Made by a program: the position numbers and the translations under genes. 64,000 nucleotides of DNA from Flavobacteriaceae bacterium UBA3159 (GTDB lineage: Bacteria; Bacteroidota; Bacteroidia; Flavobacteriales; Flavobacteriaceae). The notes beneath the pieces were generated by a model, which worked only from the letters and a program-made list of their open reading frames with translations, did no database searches and was not told where the DNA came from. The stretch lies in the NCBI GenBank assembly GCA_002364535.1, contig DEYL01000047.1, forward strand, positions 1-64,000, given 5' to 3'. This document shows, piece after piece, positions 26,919 to 35,364 of this stretch (its first letter is position 1; each line of letters opens with the position of its first letter).

Positions 26919-27112
26919 TGAGAGGAATTTCCCCTTTTGTTAAACTTTTTTCTGTAGTGTCTTCTGAAGAGTGCCATAAATACTGAAAGAAGGGCAAATC
27001 CGATAAAAATATACGCCTTTTGTCGGTTGCCGCTCCATTGATTGTATGATTCATAGGTAGCCACTACCGCAATTACCCAATATAAGATTTCAGAGATTTT
27101 ATAACTTTTCAT
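26915..27112 (-). CDS. Small two-helix membrane protein
   Basis: A 65-residue protein from the ATG at 27112 (a TTG six bases upstream is possible). Two hydrophobic segments (about 9-20 and 33-48) are followed by a strongly basic tail (RRHYRKKFNKRGNSSQ). No named family is recognised. It overlaps lptC by 14 bp and the CNNM/CorC gene by four, so translation of the three is probably coupled. Small proteins of this type recur at this spot in flavobacterial genomes. Confidence 0.75.
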   Translation of the reverse strand: MKSYKISEILYWVIAVVATYESYNQWSGNRQKAYIFIGFALLSVFMALFRRHYRKKFNKRGNSSQ

Positions 27113-27683
27113 CGACAATTAACGAGTCTTGTTGTTCTTCCACTACCATGGAACCGGTTAGCTTTCCTGTATTAAATTTACTAAATTCTTTATTGGTATC
27201 CAATCGTATGGCATCCATATCGTAATTCACATTTTCGAAAGTGAAGGGTTGTTCTGTAAAAAGCCACTCTTTTTCGGAATCCCAATACATCTGATCGGTC
27301 TCTAACCGAGAGCCATCATGCGATAAAAGCACCACATTCCCTTGAAGGTCAACTATTTTAGTCTGGTTGTAGAGTATTCCATAATCGGCAACTAGGGTGT
27401 TTTCCTCGTTTTTATTGTTGAAAAATATAATTTTCAGGCCTTCGGGAAATTCAGAGTACTTAAAACTCAAGTGGGTGAAATCTAAGTTTATGGGAGACGT
27501 TAAAATGGCCTTTACCGCTGCCGAGTCCGTGTAGGTCATATGTATATTGTATGCTATACCCACGGGGTTCTCGTTGAACTGATTGATTTGCTTGAGGGTC
27601 GAGCTACCGTCGTCACAAGAAAAAAAGAGGGCCACAGCAAAAGCTGAAAACCCTTTTAAAATTTTAAGTATAGAAAGTTGCAT
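27099..27683 (-). CDS. lptC: LPS export periplasmic component LptC (lipoprotein form)
   Basis: The 194-residue protein has a signal ending in a lipobox-like ALFFSC (Cys near residue 24) and a beta-jellyroll LptC domain with KAILTSPINLDF, LVADYGILYNQTKIVDLQGNVVL and DQMYWDSEKEWLFTEQPF, which match the OstA/LptC repeat style. LptC passes LPS from LptB2FG to LptA. The lipoprotein signal is usual for the Bacteroidetes form, in contrast to the membrane-anchored proteobacterial form. It lies two bases after the TPR gene on the minus strand. Confidence 0.87.
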   Translation of the reverse strand: MQLSILKILKGFSAFAVALFFSCDDGSSTLKQINQFNENPVGIAYNIHMTYTDSAAVKAILTSPINLDFTHLSFKYSEFPEGLKIIFFNNKNEENTLVADYGILYNQTKIVDLQGNVVLLSHDGSRLETDQMYWDSEKEWLFTEQPFTFENVNYDMDAIRLDTNKEFSKFNTGKLTGSMVVEEQQDSLIVDEKL

Positions 27684-29072
27684 TTACAGTTCCGGAACTT
27701 TCACACTGCTTTTAATCCAACAATCGAATTGGATGGTAGCCCCTTGGTTGCCCTCGGTGAAAATTTCGGTTTTGGAGGGCGCTCTACCTTCATAGCTTCT
27801 GGCTGTTTTCAAGGCCAGTTTTTTGATTGAGCCATCCACTTCACCGGCTTTGTAAGCCATTTGTGCCGCCAACCAATAAACCGCTCTTTTGTTGAACTGG
27901 GTTTCCGCACAATCATTAGCACTTCCGGCATAGAGATTAGATATCATCAAATAGGCACGCCCTAAAGAAGGTTGAAAACTCAGGGCTTTTCTGGCATAAC
28001 TGCGGGCAGAAGATTTTCTACCGGCATTCTTAAACTTTATGGCAATTTTGTATAAAATTTTAGCCTTTTTATAAGGATCTGTCTGAAGTGAAATAGACTC
28101 TTCATAATATTTTAAAGCCTCATCACTGTCTTGGGCTTTGTCCTTTAATATCCCCAGATAGTAAGCAGAATCGGCAGAAGGATCTAAAGTATGTAGGGCC
28201 TCTACAAGGGTAACGAAAAAGGGATCATCAGAACATTCCTTACTGTCCATTCGAGAAGCAGCACGCTTTAACCAAATGGCATCAGATTTAAACTCCTGAA
28301 AGTTTCTTTTGTACAGGGGAACCAAATTCACACAAGTCGCCTCCTTGGAAATGATGGCGTCTAAATTCGAAAGAAAAGTCCCAATGGCATTACTGTTGAT
28401 GCCATAAACCCTTTTGCTTCTCACATCACGGCTGTTCAATGGAACACCATCCTCCTGTTTCTTTAGGATAACATCTAGTTTTTTGGCCAGATTGGTGGAT
28501 TCTAACTCAAATTTTTCGGAAACCTCCTCGTATTTATTGAACAATTGCTCCATCGATACGCTGTGAGTTCCCTCCTTGTAAAGGTCATAAAGCGTTTTGA
28601 AATAATTGTAGAGTTCTTTGGGGTTACTAAAACTCTTGGCATCGGTCTGATAGGCCAACTCAAAAGTTTTGTAAACCTGCATTTTGTCTGCGGTTTTGTA
28701 ATCCAACATGGCTTGAGCCTTACTGCTGATAATATCTCCCTTGACACTAACATTTTTTTTGGTGGGAAAGTTTTCAAGCCACTCATCGTAGAGCTTCATC
28801 AAATCGGCTGTTTCAGTTGCAAGAGACTCGGGGGTTGCTTTTTTGATTCTGTCTTTGAGGATGCGCTCCCCATAGGAAAATACCGCAACATTAAGCGAGG
28901 GGCACTCTTTCCTGACGCTCATCCAAGGTTCGTAAGCCTCGTCGTAGTTCTTGACTTTTGCATACTCAGCGAAAATGGATAAATTCTGCATACACTCTTC
29001 GCTATTTTGTGCTGCAATAGGGTCGATCAACACCACACCCATCCAAAAAATAAATATTTTAAAAAATTTCAT
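27684..29072 (-). CDS. Exported tetratricopeptide-repeat protein
   Basis: The product is 462 residues from the ATG at 29072 (GTG is directly before it). A signal peptide (MKFFKIFIFWMGVVLIDPIAAQ) precedes an all-helical protein. TPR-like units are clear in the C-terminal half, for example SAYYLGILKDKAQDSDEALKYYEE-type repeats at about 310-345 and KAKILYKIAIKFKNAGRKSSARSYARKAL at about 350-380. It is a protein-interaction scaffold in the periplasm. The position beside lptC and an outer-membrane barrel is conserved in flavobacteria, but no defined function is known to me. Confidence 0.78.
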   Translation of the reverse strand: MKFFKIFIFWMGVVLIDPIAAQNSEECMQNLSIFAEYAKVKNYDEAYEPWMSVRKECPSLNVAVFSYGERILKDRIKKATPESLATETADLMKLYDEWLENFPTKKNVSVKGDIISSKAQAMLDYKTADKMQVYKTFELAYQTDAKSFSNPKELYNYFKTLYDLYKEGTHSVSMEQLFNKYEEVSEKFELESTNLAKKLDVILKKQEDGVPLNSRDVRSKRVYGINSNAIGTFLSNLDAIISKEATCVNLVPLYKRNFQEFKSDAIWLKRAASRMDSKECSDDPFFVTLVEALHTLDPSADSAYYLGILKDKAQDSDEALKYYEESISLQTDPYKKAKILYKIAIKFKNAGRKSSARSYARKALSFQPSLGRAYLMISNLYAGSANDCAETQFNKRAVYWLAAQMAYKAGEVDGSIKKLALKTARSYEGRAPSKTEIFTEGNQGATIQFDCWIKSSVKVPEL

Positions 29073-29082
29073 CACTTTAAAT

Positions 29083-30345
29083 TTAATTGTACTTTCTCTT
29101 TATAAACCATTTGTCATTTAGTGAAAAACCAACCCTAAAGGACCAAAAATTTTCTTTGAACAAATTATTATCATTACCTCTCCTGCTTCCATACTCAAAT
29201 CCAATATTGGTATTGGAAAAGCCTGCTAAAGGTAAACCAAATCCAAAATTAATGCCAGTTTCCTTTAATCCAAAATTATTTACAACAATCCCCGTCAACT
29301 CATGTCGGAAACCCATCCTAAAAACAATCCTTTTCCAGTAGCTGGTAATGGAACTATAATCGGGGATATAAAAGCCTCCCAATGAAAATTGATATGCATT
29401 TTGATAGCTAACTTCGGGCAGGCTTGCGAATTCATGACTGAAATCGCTCAACGCATTCAGCGTGTATTGTGCACCGGCAAACCATTTTCGTTCTTCACCG
29501 ACTCCTAAACCAAAAGACATAATGTTAGGTATTGTAATCTCTGTTTTGTTTAAATCAAAATCGATCAAGTCAATTTCTATATCCGCTCCAAAGTTTGAAG
29601 ATCTGGTATAGGAACGTGTGTTGAAAAATCTGGAATTGGTCGATGTCAAATTCGCTTGTGGTGCATAGGAAAACATGGTTTGAAGCTCCAAATCATCCTT
29701 TATCGGAATTTCTAATTGAGAGGAAAATTTAAAATCTAGACCAGAAACACTGGATTTATTTTCCAAAACAGTCCCCAAAGTAACCTCATCTTGAAACCTT
29801 CCGGTTTCGGTAATGATCTTTCCAAAGTTGTAATTAAAAGTAACTCCAAAACTGAAATATTTTAGCGCATTAATCCCAACGGAGAAAAAAACTTTATTGA
29901 TTCCTCCCTCTCCTTGAAATACATTTAGGGTATCGTCATCATAATTTTCGGATTCCAAATAGGACAGCTTGTATCCCACAGAGGTAAAAGGGATGATCCC
30001 AAAACCAAAACCAAAATATTTGGTCGGTAGAGCTACTCCAATATAATCCAGACCTGCAGACGCGATGCTTTTGGTCTCATTGGCACCTGTCATATTGTTG
30101 ATCTTGTAATTCAAGCCCAAGGAGTAATTAGTCAACTTGAGTTTTGCGTAAGAACTGGGATTGGATAGGTTGGCGTGGATCGAGTCATTATAAACCTCGA
30201 GTCCGCCCATAAAACGGTTGACGTGCGTCCCCCTAAAATTTACCTCACCCAATCCAGCATAGGAAAAGGGTGAGTTGGTTCCGGTTTGCGAAAAAATAAA
30301 GGAACCCATCAAAAGTGCAAAAAGTTTAAATGTATTCCTAATCAT
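29083..30345 (-). CDS. Putative outer-membrane beta-barrel protein
   Basis: The 420-residue protein starts with a signal peptide ending at IFSQ (about residue 20). Alternating hydrophobic/polar strands, many aromatic-girdle residues and a glycine-rich pattern (NSPFSYAGLGEVNFRG, FGFGFGIIPFTSVGYKL, GINFGFGLPL) indicate a transmembrane barrel, in the style of FadL/OmpP1-like or PorV-like proteins. I cannot assign a substrate. It overlaps coaX by four bases and is followed by the TPR protein, within an operon of envelope genes. Confidence 0.7.
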   Translation of the reverse strand: MIRNTFKLFALLMGSFIFSQTGTNSPFSYAGLGEVNFRGTHVNRFMGGLEVYNDSIHANLSNPSSYAKLKLTNYSLGLNYKINNMTGANETKSIASAGLDYIGVALPTKYFGFGFGIIPFTSVGYKLSYLESENYDDDTLNVFQGEGGINKVFFSVGINALKYFSFGVTFNYNFGKIITETGRFQDEVTLGTVLENKSSVSGLDFKFSSQLEIPIKDDLELQTMFSYAPQANLTSTNSRFFNTRSYTRSSNFGADIEIDLIDFDLNKTEITIPNIMSFGLGVGEERKWFAGAQYTLNALSDFSHEFASLPEVSYQNAYQFSLGGFYIPDYSSITSYWKRIVFRMGFRHELTGIVVNNFGLKETGINFGFGLPLAGFSNTNIGFEYGSRRGNDNNLFKENFWSFRVGFSLNDKWFIKRKYN

Positions 30346-31073
30346 GAATCAATATTCAGTTTTAGCAAGTGGAACATTCCTTCTGCCAGAAAATTTGAAT
30401 GGGCAAATATCCTATTTTTTAATGTTTTAGGCAACTTATTGGCGTCTCCACCTGTTAAAATAATCGTTAAAGAATCGTATTTGTGGTCATAATATCTTAT
30501 TCTGGCGTTGATTTCGTCCAGTATTCCAAAATAAATCCCCGCATGAATTGCCTGATCCGTATTTTTTCCCGTTGGATTTTCGGACTTTTTTGCCTTCAGT
30601 AGGGGGAGGTTTCCGGAGTAGTGATGCATTGACTTGTATCGCATTTCAAAACCTGGAGATATAGCTCCACCGTGATAGCAGTTGTGGGCATCCAAAAAAT
30701 CATAGGTAATACAACTGCCCAAATCGATGATCAATACGTTGGTATTGGGGTGACTTTTACAGGCGGCCGCTACCAAAACAATTCGATCTGATCCCAAGCT
30801 GTTGGGGCTTTCATAACTATTTTCAAAAGGCAATCGCATCTGAGAATCAACCGATATAATGGGGAATTGAGGCGAGAATTTTTCAAAAAAATTGCCCGCT
30901 TGATTGCTTACATCACTATAAATCAGACCCTCAATGTCCGGATAATTTATAATTAGTGATTGCGTCATATCATCAAATTGTTCCAAAGCAACACTTTGTT
31001 CCATAACGCACTGATCCTTATTGTACAAGAAAAATTTGGCCAGTGTATTCCCGAGATCGACAATCAGATACAA
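30342..31073 (-). CDS. coaX: Type III pantothenate kinase CoaX
   Basis: CoaX (243 residues) phosphorylates pantothenate in the first step of CoA synthesis. It belongs to the ASKHA fold. Motifs present are LIVDLGNTLAKF (residues 3-14, phosphate 1), the LGSDRIVLVAAA segment, DLGSCITYDFLD (phosphate 2) and GGAISPGFEMRY. The start must be TTG at 31073: an in-frame TAA lies three codons upstream with no ATG between. It heads the minus-strand run that contains lptC and the PpiD-like gene. Confidence 0.93.
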   Translation of the reverse strand: MYLIVDLGNTLAKFFLYNKDQCVMEQSVALEQFDDMTQSLIINYPDIEGLIYSDVSNQAGNFFEKFSPQFPIISVDSQMRLPFENSYESPNSLGSDRIVLVAAACKSHPNTNVLIIDLGSCITYDFLDAHNCYHGGAISPGFEMRYKSMHHYSGNLPLLKAKKSENPTGKNTDQAIHAGIYFGILDEINARIRYYDHKYDSLTIILTGGDANKLPKTLKNRIFAHSNFLAEGMFHLLKLNIDS

Positions 31074-31124
31074 TTCACATTAAATTAGTAGCTAAAAGTA
31101 ATCAAAGATTTTTAGAGTAAATCC

Positions 31125-31156
31125 TTTGGGAGGGATGAAAAAGGATTTTATATTTG
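31125..31156 (+). promoter_or_regulatory. Consensus Bacteroidetes promoter for tRNA-Phe
   Basis: TTTG (31125-31128), a 20-bp gap, then TATATTTG (31149-31156) match the -33/-7 consensus (TTTG and TAnnTTTG) exactly. The tRNA begins 14 bp after the -7 box, so the leader is only a few bases long. Confidence 0.8.
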
Positions 31157-31170
31157 CACACTTTAAAAAG

Positions 31171-31243
31171 GGTACCTTAGCTCAGTTGGTAGAGCAAAGG
31201 ACTGAAAATCCTTGTGTCCCTGGTTCGATTCCTGGAGGTACCA
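31171..31243 (+). tRNA. tRNA-Phe (anticodon GAA)
   Basis: The 73-nt cloverleaf has a 7-bp acceptor stem (GGTACCT with AGGTACC), a D-arm GCTC...GAGC, an anticodon stem AAGGA/TCCTT with loop CTGAAAA (anticodon GAA), and a T-arm with GTTCGATTC. The discriminator base is A. The CCA end is not encoded. The third T-stem pair is a T-T mismatch, and all other stems are fully paired. It is transcribed from its own promoter, divergently from coaX. The AT-rich arabinose region starts just beyond it. Confidence 0.97.
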
Positions 31244-31252
31244 CACAAAATT

Positions 31253-31295
31253 CCCGTAACAGCTTTTTCAATAGGTTTTTACGGGTTTTTTCTTT
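31253..31295 (+). terminator. Probable terminator after tRNA-Phe
   Basis: CCCGTAA (31253-31259) pairs with TTACGGG (31279-31285) around a 19-nt loop and is followed by a T-rich run (31286-31295). The loop is longer than usual, but the position ten bases after the tRNA and the T tract support termination. Confidence 0.6.
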
Positions 31296-31757
31296 TTCGG
31301 GGTTACTTAAAAAAGGTAGGCTCAGTTCATTACATTACTTCTAAATTATTCTGTTAAACTTTTTTAATAAACATGGTCTAACCTCCCGAATTTCTTATAC
31401 TCTTTATAAAGTTCATGTTAACCAATTCTCTACGGAATAAGTTTTTTTTAACATTTATTACTAGTGACCTACGCTATGTGAAGTAAATCATCCATTTTAC
31501 TTCTACTCAAATATTTTTCATGTGAAACTTTAGAAGTCATTTGGCTTTTATACCGCAATCGGTTTAATTCCAATTTAACTCCCTCCCTCAAAATACTATA
31601 AATTTTGTCAGTTATTAATCCATTAATATTGATTTACAAATAAGTATTATATTTAGAATTATTGATAAGGTTAAATTTCCTAATTATTTTTAGAAACTAT
31701 AGCATGTGTTTAAATATAAACTCCAATCATTTTAAAATTTATTTAATATATTAAATT
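31296..31757. other. AT-rich intergenic region without genes
   Basis: No coding region is supported here. Two things stand out. One is a perfect 8-bp inverted repeat GAAGTAAA/TTTACTTC (31480-31487 and 31496-31503, 8-nt loop). The other is a weak promoter-like pair TTG (31629-31631) and TATATTTA (31648-31655) that would leave a leader of about 100 nt to the sulfatase start. The change from the mixed composition of the left block to AT-rich DNA occurs inside this region. I found no integrase fragment and no repeat of the tRNA end. Confidence 0.5.
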
Positions 31758-33224
31758 ATGCCTGTTAAGTACTATATGATTATCAACTTCTTTAGTTTAA
31801 TAAAAAGATCTACTTATATATTTTTAATTATTTTTCTAATGATCAGTAGTTCCAATTCTTATCAATCCAAAAATATTAAGCCTAATATTATTTTGATAAT
31901 GACAGATGATCAAGGTTGGGGACAAACAGGTTATTATAATCACCCTATACTAAAAACCCCAAATATTGATTCTATGGCAAAAAATGGGCTCCGTTTTGAC
32001 AGATTTTATGCTGGTGCTCCTCTATGTTCACCAACAAGAGCAACTGTTTTAACTGGAAGATCTAATGACAGAACTGGAGTTTTCTCTCATGGTTATGCAT
32101 TAAGATTACAGGAGAGGACTATCGCTCAAGTATTAAAAAAAGAGGGTTATGCAACTGGTCATTTTGGTAAGTGGCATTTAAATGGGCTCAAAGGTCCTGG
32201 TGTTCCTATCTTTGAGGATGATTCTCATGGACCGAAAAATTTTGGATTTGATTATTGGCTTACAGTTTCCAACTTCTTTGATTTAAATCCTATAATGAGT
32301 AGAAATGGGGTTTTTGAGAATTTTAAAGGAACTTCATCTGAAATTATAGTTGATGAGGCAATTAATTATATAAAAAAATGTATCGCTGACAAAAAACCTT
32401 TTTTTACTGTCCTATGGGATGGTTCACCACACGATCCATTTATTGCAATAGAAAAGGATCGTCGTTTGTTTAATGGATTAGATGAGCAATCCAAAAATCA
32501 TTTTGGTGAGCTAGTGGCATTTGATCGTAGCCTGGGGCGATTAAGGGACCAAATAAAAAAACTAGGAATTGCAGAAAATACTATTCTTTGGTTTTGTAGT
32601 GATAATGGGGGATTAAGAAAAGTTAATGAAGCAAATATTGGTGGATTGAAGGAAACAAAGGGATCAATATGGGAGGGTGGTATAAGAGTTCCTGGGATTA
32701 TTGAGTGGAAAGGTATAATTGAGCCAAGAATTACAAGTTTTCCAGCTTCAACTCTTGATATTTTCCCAACGATATTGGATATACTTGATTTACCAAAAAA
32801 ATTAATGCAAGCTCCAATTGATGGGATAAGTTTGTTTCCAATTTTTAACAATGAAATAAAAAATAGGAAAAAAATGATTCCATTTAAAATAAAAGACAAA
32901 GGTGCACTAATTGATAATAACATAAAACTGGTAGCAATTAGTTTAAAGAATCAAGAGTTTGAATTATATGATATTGAATCTGATCCATCCGAATCAGAAA
33001 ATATCTCAATAAAAAAACCAAGTGTATTTAAAAAAATGAAGAAAGAATTTAATGTATGGTATAAATCTGTTCAAAAGAGTGTTAATGGGCAAGACTATCC
33101 TGAAGGAAAACTATTTAAACAGCCATCTTCACATTTTTGGATGAATGACAATAAGTATAAGCCTTTTATTAAAGAGTGGATTAAACGGCCAGAATATAAA
33201 GATAGAATCTTGAAAGGGAAATAA
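31758..33224 (+). CDS. S1-family sulfatase A of the arabinose island
   Basis: The 488-residue formylglycine-dependent sulfatase has a hydrophobic N-terminal signal/anchor (about residues 17-34). The metal-binding Asp pair lies in IILIMTDDQGWG (Asp50-Asp51), the modification motif is CSPTR (Cys90-Arg94), followed by ATVLTGR, and the KWHLNG motif supplies catalytic Lys/His. It hydrolyses a sulfate ester, presumably on a polysaccharide fragment. The position of the sulfate cannot be read. Codon use is strongly AT-biased compared with the left block. It converges on araA with a 6-bp gap. Confidence 0.92.
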   Translation: MPVKYYMIINFFSLIKRSTYIFLIIFLMISSSNSYQSKNIKPNIILIMTDDQGWGQTGYYNHPILKTPNIDSMAKNGLRFDRFYAGAPLCSPTRATVLTGRSNDRTGVFSHGYALRLQERTIAQVLKKEGYATGHFGKWHLNGLKGPGVPIFEDDSHGPKNFGFDYWLTVSNFFDLNPIMSRNGVFENFKGTSSEIIVDEAINYIKKCIADKKPFFTVLWDGSPHDPFIAIEKDRRLFNGLDEQSKNHFGELVAFDRSLGRLRDQIKKLGIAENTILWFCSDNGGLRKVNEANIGGLKETKGSIWEGGIRVPGIIEWKGIIEPRITSFPASTLDIFPTILDILDLPKKLMQAPIDGISLFPIFNNEIKNRKKMIPFKIKDKGALIDNNIKLVAISLKNQEFELYDIESDPSESENISIKKPSVFKKMKKEFNVWYKSVQKSVNGQDYPEGKLFKQPSSHFWMNDNKYKPFIKEWIKRPEYKDRILKGK

Positions 33225-33230
33225 GAGTTA

Positions 33231-34661
33231 CTAACTTATTTTAACACATTCAACTTTAGCTATTTCACAAAAGTCAATTAAATGGTCAAAATTTAGGTCC
33301 AATGAAAAAACTGTATGATGAGAACCACCAGCCATCATCCATGATCGAGTAGCATCAATAAAATTTGGTTTACTATTTAGTAAAACCCTTGCAACTGGAA
33401 GTTTTGGTAATTTGTTTTTTATTTTTATTGATTCAACTTCGTTTAAGATAACTCTAAAACTACTCCCCATATCAACCAAACTTACATTTATTCCTTTACC
33501 AGTTTTTGAATTAAAAACTAGGCGAACAGGATCCTCCCTGTTACCAATTGATAAAGGGTGAATTTCACACTTAGGTTTTGAATCAGAGATTGATGGACAA
33601 ATTTCAAGCATGTGAGAGCCTAAAGTCGAATTTCCTTTGTGCCCAAAATGATAAGTGTAATCCTCCATAAATGAAGTTCCTCTATCAATTCCATCGGCCA
33701 TTACTTTCATAGTTCTTAGAAGAGCTGCTACTTTCCAGTCGCCCTCAGCACCGAAGCCATAACCTTTCTTCATTAATCTTTGAACAGATATACCCGGCAA
33801 TTGTTTCAAACTCCCCAAATTTTCAAAAGTTGTTGTAAATGCCATACAGCCAACTTTTTCTAGAAATCTTTCAATTCCTAACTCGATCTTTGCAGCATCA
33901 ACTAAGCTAGAGTGGCGAACTTCTCCAACTTTTAATTGTTTAGTTATTTCATATTCAGAGAAATATTCTTCAATTATCGAACTAATGTCCACATCTTTTA
34001 AATTTTTGATTTCTTTAAAAATATCATCACTATCGTAACCATTAACAGAAAAACCAAATTTAATCTGAGCTTCTAATTTGTCTCCCTCTGTTACTGCTAC
34101 ATCTCTCATATTATCACCAAATCTTGCTACTTTAAGATTTTGAATTTCATCCCAACCCAAAGCAGCCCTTGTCCAAACTCCAATTTCTTTATGAACATTT
34201 TCATCAGTCCAATGACCTATGACGATTTTTCGTGAAATATTCATTCTAGATAAAAGGTGGGAGAATTCTCTATCCCCATGAGCAGATTGATTAATGTTCA
34301 TGAAATCCATGTTGATTTTTGACCATGGAATTTCTTTATTAAATTGAGTATGAAAATGACAAATTGGAAGAGTTAATTTTTTGAGTCCAGAAATCCACAT
34401 TTTTGAGGGGGAAAAGGTATGCATCCATATTATCACTCCAATACATTCTTTATCATTATTCAGCTCTGAGCAGGTTTTTAATATTTCCTCAGAAGTAGTG
34501 ACCACTTTAGTATAATTTATCGAAACAGGGATCCTTTTAGAATTATTAAGATTACCAATAATCTTCTTTACATTATTTGAAACATTTTCAATTAGCTTAT
34601 CGCCATAAAGGTGCTGACTGCCACAAATAAATCCAATACTTTTATTTTTGATAAACTTCAT
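33231..34661 (-). CDS. araA: L-arabinose isomerase AraA
   Basis: A 476-residue cytoplasmic, Mn-dependent enzyme converting L-arabinose to L-ribulose. Recognisable elements are GFICGSQHLYG at the N-terminus, VIIWMHTFSPSKMWI, the AGHR-like and GAEGDWKVAALLR segment (catalytic Glu), TSFMEDYTYHF (second catalytic Glu), and the metal-binding HMLEICPSI plus GGSHHTVFSL at the C-terminus. Length is close to the usual 490-500. It is the third gene of the araB-araD-araA operon, three bases after araD. Confidence 0.96.
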   Translation of the reverse strand: MKFIKNKSIGFICGSQHLYGDKLIENVSNNVKKIIGNLNNSKRIPVSINYTKVVTTSEEILKTCSELNNDKECIGVIIWMHTFSPSKMWISGLKKLTLPICHFHTQFNKEIPWSKINMDFMNINQSAHGDREFSHLLSRMNISRKIVIGHWTDENVHKEIGVWTRAALGWDEIQNLKVARFGDNMRDVAVTEGDKLEAQIKFGFSVNGYDSDDIFKEIKNLKDVDISSIIEEYFSEYEITKQLKVGEVRHSSLVDAAKIELGIERFLEKVGCMAFTTTFENLGSLKQLPGISVQRLMKKGYGFGAEGDWKVAALLRTMKVMADGIDRGTSFMEDYTYHFGHKGNSTLGSHMLEICPSISDSKPKCEIHPLSIGNREDPVRLVFNSKTGKGINVSLVDMGSSFRVILNEVESIKIKNKLPKLPVARVLLNSKPNFIDATRSWMMAGGSHHTVFSLDLNFDHLIDFCEIAKVECVKIS

Positions 34662-34664
34662 ATC

Positions 34665-35363
34665 TTATTGACCATAATATTTATTTTTACCCCTTTTTCT
34701 CTGATAGTGTTTATCAATAAGTGATTTTTTTAATCTTTTTACATTAGGATTAATTTTTTCAGTTAGAAATGCCATTTTAGCTATCTCCTCAAGTACTCTT
34801 GAATTAAAAACTGATTTAGAGGCATTTTCTCCCCAACTAAATGGGCCGTGATTTCCAACCAATACCATCTGAATTTGATTGTAATCAAAATTATTCTCTC
34901 TGAAATGATTTACAATTTGTATTCCTGTATTGAGTTCGTAATCTCCTTTAATCATGACATCATCTAATGGTGGCGTACATGGAATATCGTTTTTTTGGTG
35001 ATCTGCATGAGTAGTGCCATATATAGGAATACTTCTTAATGCTTGAGACCATGCCACAGAATATAGTGCATGAGTATGCGAAATACCTCCAATTCTGGGC
35101 CACATTTTATAAAGATAAGAATGGGTTTTAGTGTCAGATGAGGGTTTTAAGTTACCATCAATAATATTATTTTCATAGTCTACTATAACCATTTTGTCTG
35201 GGGTTAACTCCTCATATTTAACTCCACTTGGTTTAATTGCAAAAACTTTATTTTTTTGATCTGAAGCACTTACATTACCAAATGTATGAAAAACTAAACC
35301 TGTCCTATTAAGCTCCATATTTGCCTGATAGCATTCTTCTTTTAACTTTGAGAAATTAGTCAT
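34665..35363 (-). CDS. araD: L-ribulose-5-phosphate 4-epimerase AraD
   Basis: The 232-residue class II aldolase-fold enzyme converts L-ribulose-5-phosphate to D-xylulose-5-phosphate. Motifs are GNVSASDQ (phosphate binding), KPSGVKYEELTPDKMVIVD, the Zn-binding THSYLYKMWPRIGGISHTHALY (positions about 86-107), and LVGNHGPFSWG. I take the ATG at 35363, one base after the araB stop, rather than a TTG 24 bases upstream inside araB. It is the second gene of the ara operon. Confidence 0.95.
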   Translation of the reverse strand: MTNFSKLKEECYQANMELNRTGLVFHTFGNVSASDQKNKVFAIKPSGVKYEELTPDKMVIVDYENNIIDGNLKPSSDTKTHSYLYKMWPRIGGISHTHALYSVAWSQALRSIPIYGTTHADHQKNDIPCTPPLDDVMIKGDYELNTGIQIVNHFRENNFDYNQIQMVLVGNHGPFSWGENASKSVFNSRVLEEIAKMAFLTEKINPNVKRLKKSLIDKHYQRKRGKNKYYGQ

Positions 35364-35364
35364 T

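Noticed and set aside
31126..31344. Open frame of 72 codons running through the tRNA
   Set aside because: It overlaps the tRNA-Phe gene on the same strand and has no domain or start context; the structural RNA explains the sequence.
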